NCBI RefSeq assembly: GCF_000182925.2
Contig: NC_026507.1
Location: forward strand, 1,178,001-1,242,000
Length of the DNA: 64,000 nt
DNA from: Neurospora crassa OR74A
Taxonomy: Eukaryota > Ascomycota > Sordariomycetes > Sordariales > Sordariaceae
Direction of reading: 5' to 3'
Positions 30,180 to 42,463 of the stretch are shown here, piece by piece; within the stretch, counting starts at the first letter, position 1; each line of letters opens with the position of its first letter. The position numbers were made by a program, and so were the translations under genes. The notes beneath the pieces are model-generated. The model ran no database searches, was not told the DNA's origin, and saw only the letters and a program-made list of their open reading frames with translations.

Positions 30180-31670
30180 TCAACTTGCGTCTACGGCCAA
30201 GATTGATTCGGCAAACGTTTTGATAGCATCCTTCAGTGTATATGCTGATCTGCCTTGGGCCCAGAAGTGACTCGCTCCAGAAACCTCGTGGGCTCGGAAG
30301 GAAGAGTGAGGAATGCTCTCCAGGCGGGAAGCCCACGGCCGTAGCTTTCGTACAGGCACGAAGCCGTCATTGTCGCCGTAAATGGCGAGCGTAGGGTTTC
30401 GTACCAACTTGGCTTCGGCTTCTTCGAGCAAATGAGCAGTCTCGGAATCCGTGCCAAGCTCACTCGTTGGCGAAGCCGTGGCAGCTGGAGAAGACAGAGA
30501 TCTGGTCAAACCTTTCCACGACGGCCTTCGAGGAAGCAAGGACAACGTCGCGAGGTTGTTGATGAGGCCCTGCAAAGGCGAAACCAGCAAGTAGGCCGGA
30601 CGGAAGACCACTCGATTTGGTACAGAAGGTAAACAATCCCGGGCCGGTTGCTGCTTGGTTTCGGGTGTGTCGTGTGCTGCATCTCCACCCACAAAGCTGT
30701 GGTCCTTTCCGGAAAGACGTCTCTTATGACTCTTTGCCTTGACCATCAAGTCCGAAACGCCCTTGCGGATTTTCTCTTCGGTATCTTGGGAGAAGGATAG
30801 TCGCGAATGATGGTGTTTTCTGCTGCTTTCTTCTCCCCCGAAACGCATGCCGCTCGGTGAGTGAGACGGTGTGTTGGCTTGACGCTCGAGGGCTGCTGCT
30901 CTTGCACTGCCCAAAGTTGTATTTTGCGCCTCTGCAAGATGCTGAGCTCGAAGTCGTATTTCAGCAGCATGGGAGGTGCATGCTGGAGTGTCGAATTGGC
31001 CGAGTATGGTTTGGAGCGAGGGAAGTTGCATGGTAATCATGCACCCATACGAATAACCCCCCATTAGGAACAATGGTGATCTGGTGGTATCGCGTGACGC
31101 AGAATGTGTCATGGGGCTAGAGCCGCCACGGGCCCCAAGGTGATATGGTGCTTCGGCAATTGGGGTCGTCGTCGGAACGGCATAGGAAACCTGTGTTCGG
31201 AAGGGATCGAGAAAATGAACGTAATATGATAGGAAGCCGATGAATGTTTGATAGTCTGCATGCTCCGCCTTTGCTGTCCAAGAGGTCCGACCGGCGGAGC
31301 CTTGTGCGCCTCTAGGTTGACGAGGTATTATTGTCAGCATACTCGGGAATAGCCACTGGGAGCAGGGAGGTAGGCCAACTAACCTAAAGTTGAAGGTGCC
31401 GACCAAAAAACCAAGCTTAAGCAGTGTTCCGGCTGCGATGTCTACCACTGGATCGTCATAACAGCCCCCAAGAGGAGCATACGGATGGGCGAAGACGGCA
31501 GCGTGTTTCCGCCAAGGTGGCGAGGAGGGCGACGGGTCGAGAGATTGAGGATGGTAGACGCGACAATCGATGGCAAGGCCGTCGTGCAGACTCGGAAGGG
31601 TGAAGGAAAGCGTCGGCTCTGGAAGCAATGATCTTGCCAACCGGGAGGGCTGGTTGTCGGCGTCTGTCAT
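30180..31670 (-). CDS. Alpha/beta hydrolase with long insert
   Basis: Two exons (31670-31384 and 31311-30180) join across a 72-bp intron (GTTAGT, CTGAC, CTAG) to 472 aa. The intron has no in-frame stop, so an unspliced reading also stays open. The start Met (TDADNQPSRLARSLLP) was preferred over an upstream Met at 31964, because the upstream part reads like a leader. Core marks are FAHPYAPLGG, NFRGAQGSAGRTSW, the nucleophile elbow GGYSYGCM, an Asp in IYGDNDGFVP, and a His in GASHFWAQ near the C-terminus. A polar insert (about 210-340) sits between the elbow and the acid. Yeast has a similar unstudied protein of this type (YDL057W-like), by my recollection. The substrate is unknown. Confidence 0.8.
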   Translation of the reverse strand: MTDADNQPSRLARSLLPEPTLSFTLPSLHDGLAIDCRVYHPQSLDPSPSSPPWRKHAAVFAHPYAPLGGCYDDPVVDIAAGTLLKLGFLVGTFNFRLVGLPPCSQWLFPSMLTIIPRQPRGAQGSAGRTSWTAKAEHADYQTFIGFLSYYVHFLDPFRTQVSYAVPTTTPIAEAPYHLGARGGSSPMTHSASRDTTRSPLFLMGGYSYGCMITMQLPSLQTILGQFDTPACTSHAAEIRLRAQHLAEAQNTTLGSARAAALERQANTPSHSPSGMRFGGEESSRKHHHSRLSFSQDTEEKIRKGVSDLMVKAKSHKRRLSGKDHSFVGGDAAHDTPETKQQPARDCLPSVPNRVVFRPAYLLVSPLQGLINNLATLSLLPRRPSWKGLTRSLSSPAATASPTSELGTDSETAHLLEEAEAKLVRNPTLAIYGDNDGFVPVRKLRPWASRLESIPHSSFRAHEVSGASHFWAQGRSAYTLKDAIKTFAESILAVDAS

Positions 31671-34120
31671 TGCTGGTGCGCCGAACCTTGCCGTAGCCCG
31701 GAAACTGGCCCGGTGGAGCGATGACGAGCAAACAGACAAAAAGAGGGGAGAGCTCAGAGCGACGGGCACCTGCACGACGTCCAAAGTCGCCTTCTCCTTG
31801 TAGGTAGTGTAACTGAAGGTGGGTACACGGCTGGTGAAGTCAATGTTCTCTGTTTTCCTCTTTTTTTTTTTCCCCAAGCGATTGCCCACTGCCCTGGGCT
31901 GCGCTGAATTGAAGAATTGAAGTGGAGAGCGCGCCGTTCCCGTCCCAGGCGGGATCCACTCCACCTCCCGCTGCAGTGCACTCCACCCGGCACCTAAGAC
32001 TTAGACGGCAGCTTCCAGGATACCTCTAGAGTGCCGAAGTTCAGCGTCCCCAGATCCCGGGCCGGGCTCTTCCGTCCGATTTGGCGATCTGAGACCACAC
32101 TAGATTCTGACGGATAATCCCACATTGTAATGTGAGAACTTCCGGTTATTCGGCAGTGTGATGGCACGACAGTAATCAATCGGACGCTTCATCGCTCAAA
32201 GCCTACGTCTTTATTGTACCTCTTTGTTTAAGCTTTTTGTCGACTTTGCTGTCTCCTTGTGGTCAATCACAAACGATCAAACGCCGTTGAGAATGAAAGG
32301 TGGACCGTATTCTAGTCAACTATAGAATCGATGTTTGCCCTGAAGTTGGGGAGTTGTTGACGGACCTGGGAGTGAGGTGGTCACGCGTGGATTCAGTGGA
32401 CTTGTCATCCTGAAGCAGCAAGCTGGACACTACTTAGCCCATGTACAACGTGAAACCGCAGTGCAATGGCGTTCTTTACGGCACTGCCTCAGCTTCCTTC
32501 ACACTCTTGAAGTGACTGGACCGATCATCAAGAAGCGTGAGCTATCCATATGTATGTTGAAAATACGGCTGAGTCCCACCCTTATCGGAGTGTTGTGGTA
32601 AGCATCCTCGATATTCATCTTGACAACATCCACCCTTCATTTCATGCTGATGTTGGTGAGCGACGACAGTAATAAGAGACGGTTTATGCACTGTCTTGAC
32701 TTGAAATGAAATGGGTGATGGAGCCGTGCGTGGAGCACTGGGATTGCCCCGAAAATGCATGCACGTCATCCAGACTGGGCGAGCTTAAAGGACAAGATGG
32801 AAGTTAAAGCTACCTCTTACATGTGAAAGCTTTAATGGAGGTCCTCTGACCCCCCCTTTACACTGATTCGTCTCTGTTCTCCATTCAATCTTCCTTCTGG
32901 TGGCTTATGGGACCAACGGCAGCGGGTTGCCACGAGATCCTTTGCACTGCACCATCCCAGGTCTCCCTGCGTTCACTTTTCGGCGCCTCTTTAAATTGAA
33001 GCCTTCGCCGACTCTCTTCTCCACAATTAACACCCTCGTATGTACGCAGTAAATTATCGCAGTGTCAACATCATTGGTCATGTCTTGTTGATCATCGGCA
33101 GCACTAGTGTATGACAAGGGCCCTCACCAAGCTTTCCCTCTGAGGTCATTGATTTTGGCAGGTGCTGAGCAATGTAAGCAAGGATTCATAGCTCAACGGC
33201 GACCCAAGAGGCAGAGAGAGAGAGGTCTACCCCTCTACTATTTCAAGAAGGGTGGACTGTGTGAACCCGTGAGAGATGCGGTCTGTGTGGTGTTTCCCCA
33301 GATTCCTTTCCGATGATGGTTGGGTGGTCCCGAACATGGAATGTCCCGATCGGGCTGTTTGGGAAATTGCACATTGAGGACCGATGGAACACACCCAACA
33401 CACCCCAAAGGCCCCAAAGGGCCGTGAAAGTGGGCGCGTGTCCGTCCTGACTAATGACGGGGCCCCACCAATGCAAGGGTTGCTCCACGATTTGCATTCC
33501 CCTCTGTGTGGTCCAGTGGCCCCCGTGGCCCCCCTTCAGCGACAGCCCCAGACCCTTCCAGCCTCTTTCGTCGGGGACAGCGCCCGAAAGGCGTCAGCTG
33601 GCCCTTCTCCTTGCGCGCCAAACCCGGGCGCCTGAATTTCTGATGACGGCAGGACGGGCCCGAACAGGAAGGATCCTGGAAGCCTTGCTGCAATGAAACC
33701 ACGCAGTCATCATTTTCTTGACCGCCAACTTCTTTTTCCATGTCGCCGTCTTTCATATTTCCATCCATGTCGAATCGGCCACGCGCCATTCCCAATTGCC
33801 CTGGCTTCCAGTCGGGTCCCATCACTAGTATAGGTCCTGTCGCCAATACCTCCATCTACTCCACAACTCGATAACCTAAAAACAACAACCACTGCACGCT
33901 ACTGCGCCTATTATTCTTCTGCTTACACTACAGTACCTACCTACCTACCTTACCCGAGAGCCTGAATCTCCCCCACTGGCGCTTACAAGCCGACTCCCTT
34001 CCGCCACGGCCGGCTTCCGTATAGATAGGTACTCGGCTCGAACCCTCGCACCGCAGGCACCTACGTATACAATCCGACGCGCCGTGCTCCGACCCCCCAG
34101 TTCCCTGTTGCCGTACTCCA
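31671..34120. other. Gene-poor region and leader of the patatin lipase gene
   Basis: Open frames exist on both strands but none carries a recognisable domain. TACC repeats at 33934-33950 sit in the likely leader or promoter. The stretch 33380-33620 is GC-rich. Confidence 0.4.
33934..33950 (+). repeat. (TACC)n short tandem repeat
   Basis: Four TACC units lie about 170 bp before the patatin ATG. Similar TACC/GGTA bits recur in other intergenic parts of this window. Confidence 0.8.
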
Positions 34121-36607
34121 ATGACCGACCTCCTCGTCCACGGGCCGCCAGGCATCCGTGTCAGCCCCGGCGGCCCCGATGGCACTGATTGTGGCACTCA
34201 AAAGGCATCTCCCCAAACCTTGACTTCGGCACTCAAGAAGAGGAATAGCAAGGTCGAGAAGCGCGTCACGTTCCAGCCCTTCTCGAAACTCATGCGCAGC
34301 GCCGGCAACTATGTTCTGTCATGGCGCGACGGCCTCACCGAGTCGGAGAGGGAAAACAAGCGGAGGATCGAGGAGAGGATGCGCTTCCTAGAGGACGTCA
34401 TGCACAATGTTTGTACACCTGTTCTGGAGCCATGCTGTTCCACGTCCCATCTCCGACAGTGCTGACCATTCTTCTGTGACATGCAGGCTACGAGTGCAGA
34501 TGAATGGGAAACGGCTGCCAAGGAACTCGACCACCTCGAGGGCAATGACGCCTGGAAACTCGATCCCTCGACTGGCGACTACCACCCCGATATTATCGAG
34601 GCCAAACTACGAGACCTGGATCATGCTCGCGAAAATGGCGACACAAGGGAAATGATGTATCTCGTCCGCACCGCCCTCTCGCGTGACCTTGGGGGAATGG
34701 GCAACATTGACTTGTATCGCCATTCGTATGTTGGAACCAAGAAACTGATCGAGGACTACGTTGACTCGGCCGTCAAGACGATCGGCGCCCTGATGGACCA
34801 AAGCACCCAAACATTGCCTGCCGACATGGAGACCAAGGACCTGTTGGAGGGCATGTTGTTCGCAAGACAGAGCTTTGGTAGGAGTGCCCTGCTTCTGAGT
34901 GGAGGAGCTACTTTTGGCATGTCCCATATTGGAGTCATCAAGTCCCTATTCGAAGCAAATCTTTTGCCTCGCATCATCTCGGGCGCCTCTGCTGGTTCCA
35001 TTGTGTGCTCGGTCTTGTGCACTAGGAAGGACGAGGAGGTTCCCGATTTGATCCGAACCTTTCCTTATGGCGATCTCGACGTCTTCAAGGGGCCCAACGA
35101 CGGCATTTCCGACAGTCTGCGCAGACTCCTTACCCAAGGGAGTTGGGCCGACATAACGAACCTTACCCGCGTCATGCGATCCATGCTTGGCGACCTAACG
35201 TTCCAGGAAGCCTACAACCGGACACGAAGGATATGCAACATTTGCGTCTCGACCGCCTCTATTTACGAGCTCCCCCGGTTGCTCAACTACATCACGGCTC
35301 CGAATGTCATGATCTGGTCTGCAGTGGCCGCTTCGTGCTCCGTCCCGCTCGTTTTCCAGGCAGCCCCGTTGCTGGTCAAGGATCCTGCGACCGGCGCCCA
35401 CGTTCCGTGGAACCCAACACCACAACGCTGGATCGATGGCTCTGTAGACAACGACCTACCCATGACCCGTCTCGCCGAGATGTTCAATGTCAACCACTTT
35501 ATTGTTTCCCAAGTCAACCCCCACATCGTTCCCTTTCTCTCCAAAGATGACAGGTTATATCCTCGGAACCATCCCGGCCGCCTTCGCCAACAAAAGGCTG
35601 CCGCCCAAGAAAACAACAGCGAGTGGCTCTATTACCTTACCACTCTTGCTAAAGACGAGGCTGTTCATCGTCTGCACTTTTTGACCGAGTTTGGCATCTT
35701 TCCCGGTCTTCTGACGAAGCTTCGGTCTATCCTCAGCCAGCGATATTCTGGGGACATTACCATTCTGCCAGAACTTGAATTACAAGACCTTCCTCGCATC
35801 CTCAAGAACCCAACATCAGAGTTCATGATGCGAAACTGTCTCATAGGAGAACGAGCAACCTGGCCAAAACTGAGCCGGATTCGAGACAGGCTAGCCATCG
35901 AGCTAGCCTTGGACCAGGCCGTCCATGCCCTGCGGGCCCGCGTCGTCTTTGGTAAGAGCCAAGTCGACCTTAGTCGCTCTAGTGGTGCCACTTTCGACCC
36001 AGCCATCCAGCCCACCCCTTGTTTTATGCGGCCTCCAACCTCTTCTGGGGAAGCCACGCCTGGCGAGCATCAGCACCATCGTAGCCGGCATCATCACCGC
36101 AGAAGCTCTGCGAGCAGCGTCCAAATCCTTGCCTCTCGGCACAGAAAGATGTACCAAAGCCATGACGACGACTATCTAACTGATGACCAATCCGAGGAGG
36201 ACGAGCGTCTGGAGATGAGCTACCGCAGAGGTGCCCACACACGCCCTGGGAGCATAACCCCGCACGCCCGAGCGCCCGTTACTCACACACTTACCAAGCC
36301 GCGGTTGCAGAGGTCTGCTAAGAGCGCAAGCCACATGAGGGAAGGGAGACCTTGGTCCCAGGGTCACGCGCATCCTCAACATGCTCATGGTCATAGCCAT
36401 AGCCTCCATCAGGCATCGCATGCCTTGCAGCAACTCGTTCAGCACGGCTCGGGAGGAGACGAAGCACCCTTTGACTTTTCCAGACCTCTGTCGCCGCCCA
36501 CGAGTCATGCGGGGAATTGTTCGACTGTGGGGATTGACGAGATGGCCGGGGAACAGAATGTGGCGCACTCGGATGCAGATGATGAGATTCAGAGTGATTC
36601 TGCGTAG
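34121..36607 (+). CDS. Patatin-like phospholipase/triacylglycerol lipase (Tgl3/4/5 type)
   Basis: Exons 34121-34408 and 34487-36607 join over a 78-bp intron (GTTTGT, CTGAC, GCAG) to 802 aa. A DUF3336-like N-terminal region (about 95-210: ELDHLEGNDAWK, RHSYVGTKKLIEDYVDSA) precedes the patatin fold. Patatin marks are the oxyanion loop LSGGATFGMSH (about 233-243), the nucleophile SGASAGS (Ser about 264), and WIDGSVDNDLP with the catalytic Asp near 413. These make a Ser-Asp dyad. Yeast Tgl3/4/5 of this family sit on lipid droplets and release fatty acids from stored triacylglycerol, and some also acylate lysophospholipids. The C-terminal 200 residues are His/Ser/Arg-rich and low complexity (HQHHRSRHHHRRS; HAHPQHAHGHSHSLHQ), likely disordered. 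Confidence 0.9.
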
Positions 36608-37275
36608 GCTGAAGGCTCGACATGGAAGCTTCAGTGGATGGCTGTTGTTGAGTTAATGAGAAGCATGTTATGCAGTAACGATTCGTTCGGAAGACGACGT
36701 ATCGGTATGGAAGGTGGGAGTAATTGCGGAAGTCCACGAAAGAGCCATGACACGGAGATTGCATGAGGCTGAGTAACATTGTAGAACTTTTACATTGGTA
36801 ATAGTATCATTACTATTTTAGGATACCCGAGCACATCAATATTGACAGCGAGGAAAAGAGCTATTGAAAATTACACTATTGCCACGCGCCCTGTGCTTAT
36901 CATCCGCATCATTGTTCCCTATCACTATTTCCACAATTGAGAGCCTGGGGACCAGCACTCATAAAATCATGGGGATCTCAAGCGCTGATACCAACAGACT
37001 TAGCCTCATCCAAGCACCTCTTCGCACTCTGAAGGAGACATACTTTTCGACTATCCTAAATTTCAAAATGAAACAATCGAATACCCAGGTACCAATCGGA
37101 AATACCTTCACATGAGTTGGAAATCCTTTACTTTACATCGGGATCAGCATATTCTAGATGAGGCCAGTCTTTCACATGGCGCGAAAGATAAGACAGAGAT
37201 ATCAAACATGCCTATGGGAGTTAATCCCGAGGTCTCGAGTTCAAGAAAGCAAGCCAATACTAGCCCGGCGTCCCT

Positions 37276-37352
37276 TTTAAAAAAAGAATAAAAAAAAGAG
37301 GAAAAGAAAAAAAAAGGAAAAGAAAAAAGAAAGGAAAAAGAGAAGAAAAAAA
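37276..37352 (+). repeat. A/G-only low-complexity tract
   Basis: About 77 bases are nearly all purine on the plus strand, made of A-runs broken by single G. It is of the same type as the tract at 3883-3950. Confidence 0.8.
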
Positions 37353-37449
37353 GACTTCGACTTTTGAACTTTCGACTCTCAGCGACTATTAACTTGGCGA
37401 TCAGCGCCAGCGGTCCATTTGCAGCGTTTTTCTGTTAATCACGATGTAA

Positions 37450-38290
37450 ATATTACCAGATTTGAGTTACGAGAAGGCACGGAATCACATCCGGCTTTCG
37501 GACTTCCCCATACGGTCTTACTACCATCTGGGATACCATCCGAATATCCGTTGTTTGCAAACACACCATCAGCCGAAAATCCTCATTGCCTTCGTCGGCA
37601 TTGTCGTTGAGTCCATCATCCGAGTCGCCACGATCAACAATCGACATTCTCGGAGTTTCTGTGACCAGGCCTGACATCCTTCCCTGTCGCCATCAGTCTC
37701 TCCATCTCCCGTAACCTTGAGACTAAAGGCGTCAGTGTGGTATGGACAGTCTGACGAATGGTGTTGACGGCCCATTGTTCGCCGCGAAGCCGCTTGACTT
37801 TAGTCATCCAGACAAGATCCCTGTACATCTTGTCAAACCCGCCCGCGAGTAGTATAGATGCACTGCGCTCGCGAATCTTATTCTCGGAATGGGGCTCTGG
37901 TTCTCTGTTTCAAAGGGAAACCATTTCCATTCGTCTGCCGCGGTAATGACACCTACTAGATAGAGTCTACTCGAGGCCAATAAAGTCGTGGAGGAGTGGC
38001 ATAAGCTGGATAGTCTAGTTCCGGGCTTATCATTGGGAGTGATCGGGTCTCAATCTGCTCTCTGTGTTTTCAAACTGTGAGCGCCGAATTCGGGAGAAAC
38101 TGTCTTCATCGTTCCTGTCACTGGCTGCGGCATCAGTCAAATCTTGCAGTTGGCCACTTCTGGGGCCTTCTGTAACTTCATGGAACACTTGTCCCTCGTT
38201 TCCGTCGTTGGCATCGATACTGGCAATACCAGCGACGCTGTCGTGCTTCTTGTTACAAAGCGGCAATTGGGATTGATGCTAGTAGGCTGA
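37450..38290 (-). pseudogene. Possible decayed protein-coding locus of unknown family
   Basis: Three adjoining minus-strand frames read like ordinary soluble protein but each is interrupted. One has the charged piece GNEGQVFHEVTEGPRSGQLQ. Another, about 300 bp on, has KMYRDLVWMTKVKRLRGEQW and then TLTPLVSRLREMERLM, which looks helical. A third has SIVDRGDSDDGLNDNADEGN. No intron signals that would link them are obvious. I cannot name a family. It may be a broken gene or chance; the helical middle part is the best evidence. Confidence 0.25.
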
Positions 38291-39939
38291 TTCAAGCAGT
38301 TAGCTGTTTGGGATCAAATGGACAGTTTTGTGCGCTTCATGGGAGAAGTGGGAAGAGCTAGAAAAAGGAAAGGAAGCCTGGAGAGCCAACAGATAGAAAA
38401 ACGGCAACAAAACGGCCTGATACGCAGTAAAGGCGCAAGCCAGAGAGTAAAGGGCTTAAAGCGGAAGGCTGGTACCACCCTCTCCGGTACCCGTGAAAGC
38501 TGAAAGAACTGGAAAGCCGACAAAATCCGCGACAGGCTAGGTACCTCTAGGTACCAGAGGGAGTACCATTGAAGGCAGGCTCGCCCACTATGAGTCAGAT
38601 TTGACAGCAGCACTTTTGTAAAACAGGGTCAGGAGGGCGGGTAACCATAGAGACAAGTTGAACTCAATACACTGCAAAAAAGTGAGGATGATGTGTGTAT
38701 TTGATCAACATGGCAATACCAGAATTCTAGTCGACGTGAAAGACGTTTCTGCCGCAGCAAAGAGACACCATCATAGTTTCGATCATGAGAGCAGCTCACA
38801 CGTTCAACACAAGTCCAACACGATCGCGGTTTGCACACAAACACAATTGACAGTTCCCAAGATTTGATACCAGATAATGTCAGCAGTGGGTCATCGAGAG
38901 GAGAGACTGCACCTTCGCAGACAGGCATCGCCTGTCAATCTGTCATGCTGATAAGTATTGTATCCAATTAAAATTGACCGTATTGACGAAAGGGGCAGTT
39001 GGAGCGTGCACTTGGACATGGTATCCTGGTACCCCCACCCTGAATCTCATCCAGAGATAGCTTCGGTTTTTGCCTGGACATTGAAATTGAACCATTCTCT
39101 CCAGATGTAGGATTATATCGTGTATGAACTGGCTGCTCTCTACTATGCAACGATGCGCTTCAGGTTTAGGCTGTTCCAACGATGGGATACGACTTTCACT
39201 TTATTCCTCCTCCAGCTTCCTTGTTGTGAGCTCAACTCATCCATCCGCGCGAAGATAGGTATCTACGCAAAGTCGTGGTGAGTGTTGCAGCCCCTCTAGT
39301 CTGAATCACCGTCTGCACAGGCATGAAAACTTTCGTTGTTGCGCTGGTTAGGTTAGGAAATGGCTGCGTCTAGTGAGTTATGTCAAAGCAAGATTCGAGA
39401 TTCCACCCGGTCAAAAGACCTACAGGGCCTGTGTTGGGAGTAGGTCTGCAGTCTATACAACAACGTATAGTAGGGGTTACCTCTGAACTACCCACCCCTT
39501 AGAGGTACCGAACGTTGCGCTCACAACCAACTGTGTTGATCATCGTCGTAATTAGGCACATGAAGCCTAATTGCGGGACCGGTTTGATGATCAAATGTTG
39601 GCCCGAGATACCCAAGATGAAACTCGAGGTGAAACGGACCAGACGAAGTGTGATCGACCGAATGTTAAGGCACTTGGTTCGAACACCCAAGTCTTCATCG
39701 AGACACCAGGCAGCTTGGATCAACCATGTGTCTTGATATAGGTCGAGCATCTGCAAGAGTTTCGAACTCACCAAAGCAGGATAGCTCCTTCGAAAGCAGG
39801 ACAAGAAACAGGTTCACAATGCGCAACATAACGAGCAATTGCAAGCTTTACTATCTTTGACTATCATTATCCAAAACCTTCATGACATATCTCATTATCT
39901 CGTCACAAAAGCAGCATATGCTACACTAGCCCTGCTGAT

Positions 39940-42463
39940 TCAAACGATGGAGCCGGTTTGAAACCATGGGTTGTTAGGATCATAGGGGAACTTCCTCACC
40001 ACAATATCACCGGTGTAACCCCACAGATCCGCCTTCACAGGCTCGAACACCAGCTTGCAGGTTCCATTGTAATCCTCGGCCTTGGTCTTTTGTCCAAATG
40101 TCTGGACCTCGCTGGTCTTGCCATCCGAGTAATTGATGCGGACCTGGTTGACCGTCTTGCGACTCTCGTCTCCCTCAAAGTAGTTGCTAGGCATGAAGTG
40201 CACGCCAGCGTGCGCCGTCGTCATGACCGTGTTGGGTAGATCGCCCGTGTGGGGGAGGTGGTGCATACCCAGGTTGAGCCACAGGACGAGATCCTCTTTC
40301 CGGAGGCTGTCGCCATCAAAGAACTTGGAAAAGTCAATGGGTGGGTCGTGCACGTCCTGGCTGTTATAAGGATGCGCCGCCTTCGGCTCTGTGTCTTTGT
40401 ACTTGGTAATCTGGATGTCGTACTCAGCCCAGCGGCCAGCGTTGGCGAGGTTGGTAGAGTTGAGCACGGTCAAGTGGACAGTCCCAGTAGATGGGAGAAC
40501 ACGGTAACCCCGGAACTCGCCGTGCTTGTTCCTAACGTCCTCATTGACAACGATGACTTGTGTGGCTTGGTTGGCAGCCCAGTTGAACCGGCCTTCGTCC
40601 TCGCTTTCGACAAACGACCTCTCCAAGTGCATGGTATTCCTGGCCTTACCCTTGGACCAGGGGTATGTAACGGTAGTGGGCGCCATAGTTACCAGCTCCA
40701 CAGAGTTGTTTGTACCGAGGATGTCAAAATCAGCCTTGAAGTTAAGCACGTGGTCGTGCATGCTGCCGGAAAGGTTGTCATGGATCCTGAAGCCATACTC
40801 TTCGTTTCCGGCGAAGTAGGCGGACTGAATGTAACCCGAGGCGCGGACCTCGACAGAGATGGTGCCGTCAAGGAAGAACGAGTAGCTGAAAGAGTAATCG
40901 TAGTTGCCAACGGTAGAGACAAAACGAACCACGAAGTAAGTGTTTTTGGTGACCGATGTGTAACGATTGGTGGTGTGGCGCTGGATCGGGAAGTCAGAGA
41001 TAAACTCAAACAAGCAGATACTGTTGATGTGCGTGTGGGTGGTCTCCGAGACATAGAAGGAGGAGTTCAGGTAGGTGGCGTGCGTGGGGCAGTCGTAGCC
41101 CTGGACGAGCTCGAAGGCGTAGGGACCAAAGCCGTAAAAGGTGTCAAGATAGGCAATGCCAGAGTTCAACGGGTCATTACCGGCATAGTGAGCCAATGCC
41201 TCCTGCAAACCAAGCTCGTACAGAATCCTTTGACCCTTGTAGCGAATATCGTACAAGGCCATGCCAGTATCTCTGGTGAAGCCGATGTAGAAGCTGAAGT
41301 CCATCCACTCAACGTACTTTTGCTCGTGGTCGACGCCATATCTCGCGCCAGCCGGGGCAACGATCGTTGGGGGGTGGTTATAATCCAGAGGAGGAACATC
41401 TCCGTTATGATCAGTGGCTGACCAGGCGCCGGGGACATTAGGGCCGTTCTTCGTGAAGCAAGAGCTCCAGTACGCTTCACGGAACTCTTCGGTGGTGGCA
41501 TAAAAGGTGCCGTTATAGAGCCATCCTTCGAGCGACCACTTGCTAGGGTCACGGCCGGTAATGTCGGACACAAAGTAAAGACCCAGGGGCAGCAGGGTCT
41601 CGGCATCAAAGACATCGCCAGAAAGAGCCCAAAAGCCATCCCAACGAATGACCCTACCATTATCCTGCCACAAGGGGTCGATGCCCCAGATGTCGAGGGT
41701 GTCATTCTCCAGACCCAAGGCCGTGCCGTTCCATAGGTCGAGAGTGATATCGGCAATAGAGGCGCTAATCTTCCAGATCCATTCTTCGTATACAATGTCT
41801 TCGTCCGCATCGAGGTTACGGACCTTTCCATCACCGCTGGGCTTGTTGTAGGGAAAAGCAAGGGGTTCCCACGATACAGTTGTGTTGTCTAGAGGGAGAG
41901 GACCGACGAGGATGTCGGCATAGAAGGGGTTCTCCGTTGCGCGGTTGTTCAACAGGACGTGGGCGTACTTGGCAGGAGCCGGCGCATCGCCGTCAATAAA
42001 GGCAAGGGCATCGGTCTTGTTTGGCCACATGGCCTCGACAAGTTGGCTATGGGTAGTAAGCATTTGCAAAGAGCTCCTGTCGAACACCTTGGACTCACAT
42101 CGTGTTATCCCAAGGCCCAGCCTCCTCGGTGACAGTCAGGTTGAACTGTTCTTGCGCAAAGAGCCAGTCTACCACGGATGAAATCTCTTCGCCTGTTAGC
42201 TGTCCCCAGATGTTGGGCTTGGGAGCAGTGATGGGCTTTGCGAGGACATCGGCGCAAGGGACTTCTTCGGTCCGTCGAGTGTGGCTCTGGCCCTCAATGG
42301 CACGTTTGATGTGATTTGACATCTTCTTGCGAGCAGGGCCTTTTCGTACCCAGTCGGCTTTGGGTTCGGGGCTGGGTCGAGCGGCAACATCGTAGGCGAG
42401 GGAGCTCAGTAACAAGACCGAGGCCACAATGGCTCGGGGGCTAAGAGCGGTGAGGAAACCCAT
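39940..42463 (-). CDS. Secreted copper amine oxidase
   Basis: Exons 42463-42099 and 42046-39940 join over a 52-bp intron (GTGAGT to ATAG) to 823 aa. The enzyme oxidises primary amines to aldehydes with release of ammonia and hydrogen peroxide, using copper and a self-made topaquinone. The topaquinone Tyr lies in STVGNYDYSF (about 504), matching the N-Y-D/E consensus. The catalytic-base Asp is in YLDTFYGFGPYAF (about 423). Copper ligands are the HxH of GSMHDHVLNF (about 552 and 554) and a later His in LGMHHLPHTGDLP. A signal peptide (ALSPRAIVASVLLLSSLAYD) and many N-x-S/T sites indicate secretion. N2/N3-like domains precede the catalytic beta-sandwich. The stop and the ATG context are both clear. 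Confidence 0.93.

Larger units (their letters stand above)
36608..39939. other. Gene-poor 3.3-kb stretch
   Basis: It holds the 3' flank of the patatin gene, a purine tract (37276-37352), a possible decayed gene (about 37450-38290, minus strand) and unassigned sequence. The copper amine oxidase ends at its right edge. Confidence 0.4.

Noticed and set aside
40249-41421. Open frame of 390 aa on the plus strand
   Set aside because: It lies wholly antisense to the copper amine oxidase coding sequence and shows no family motif.
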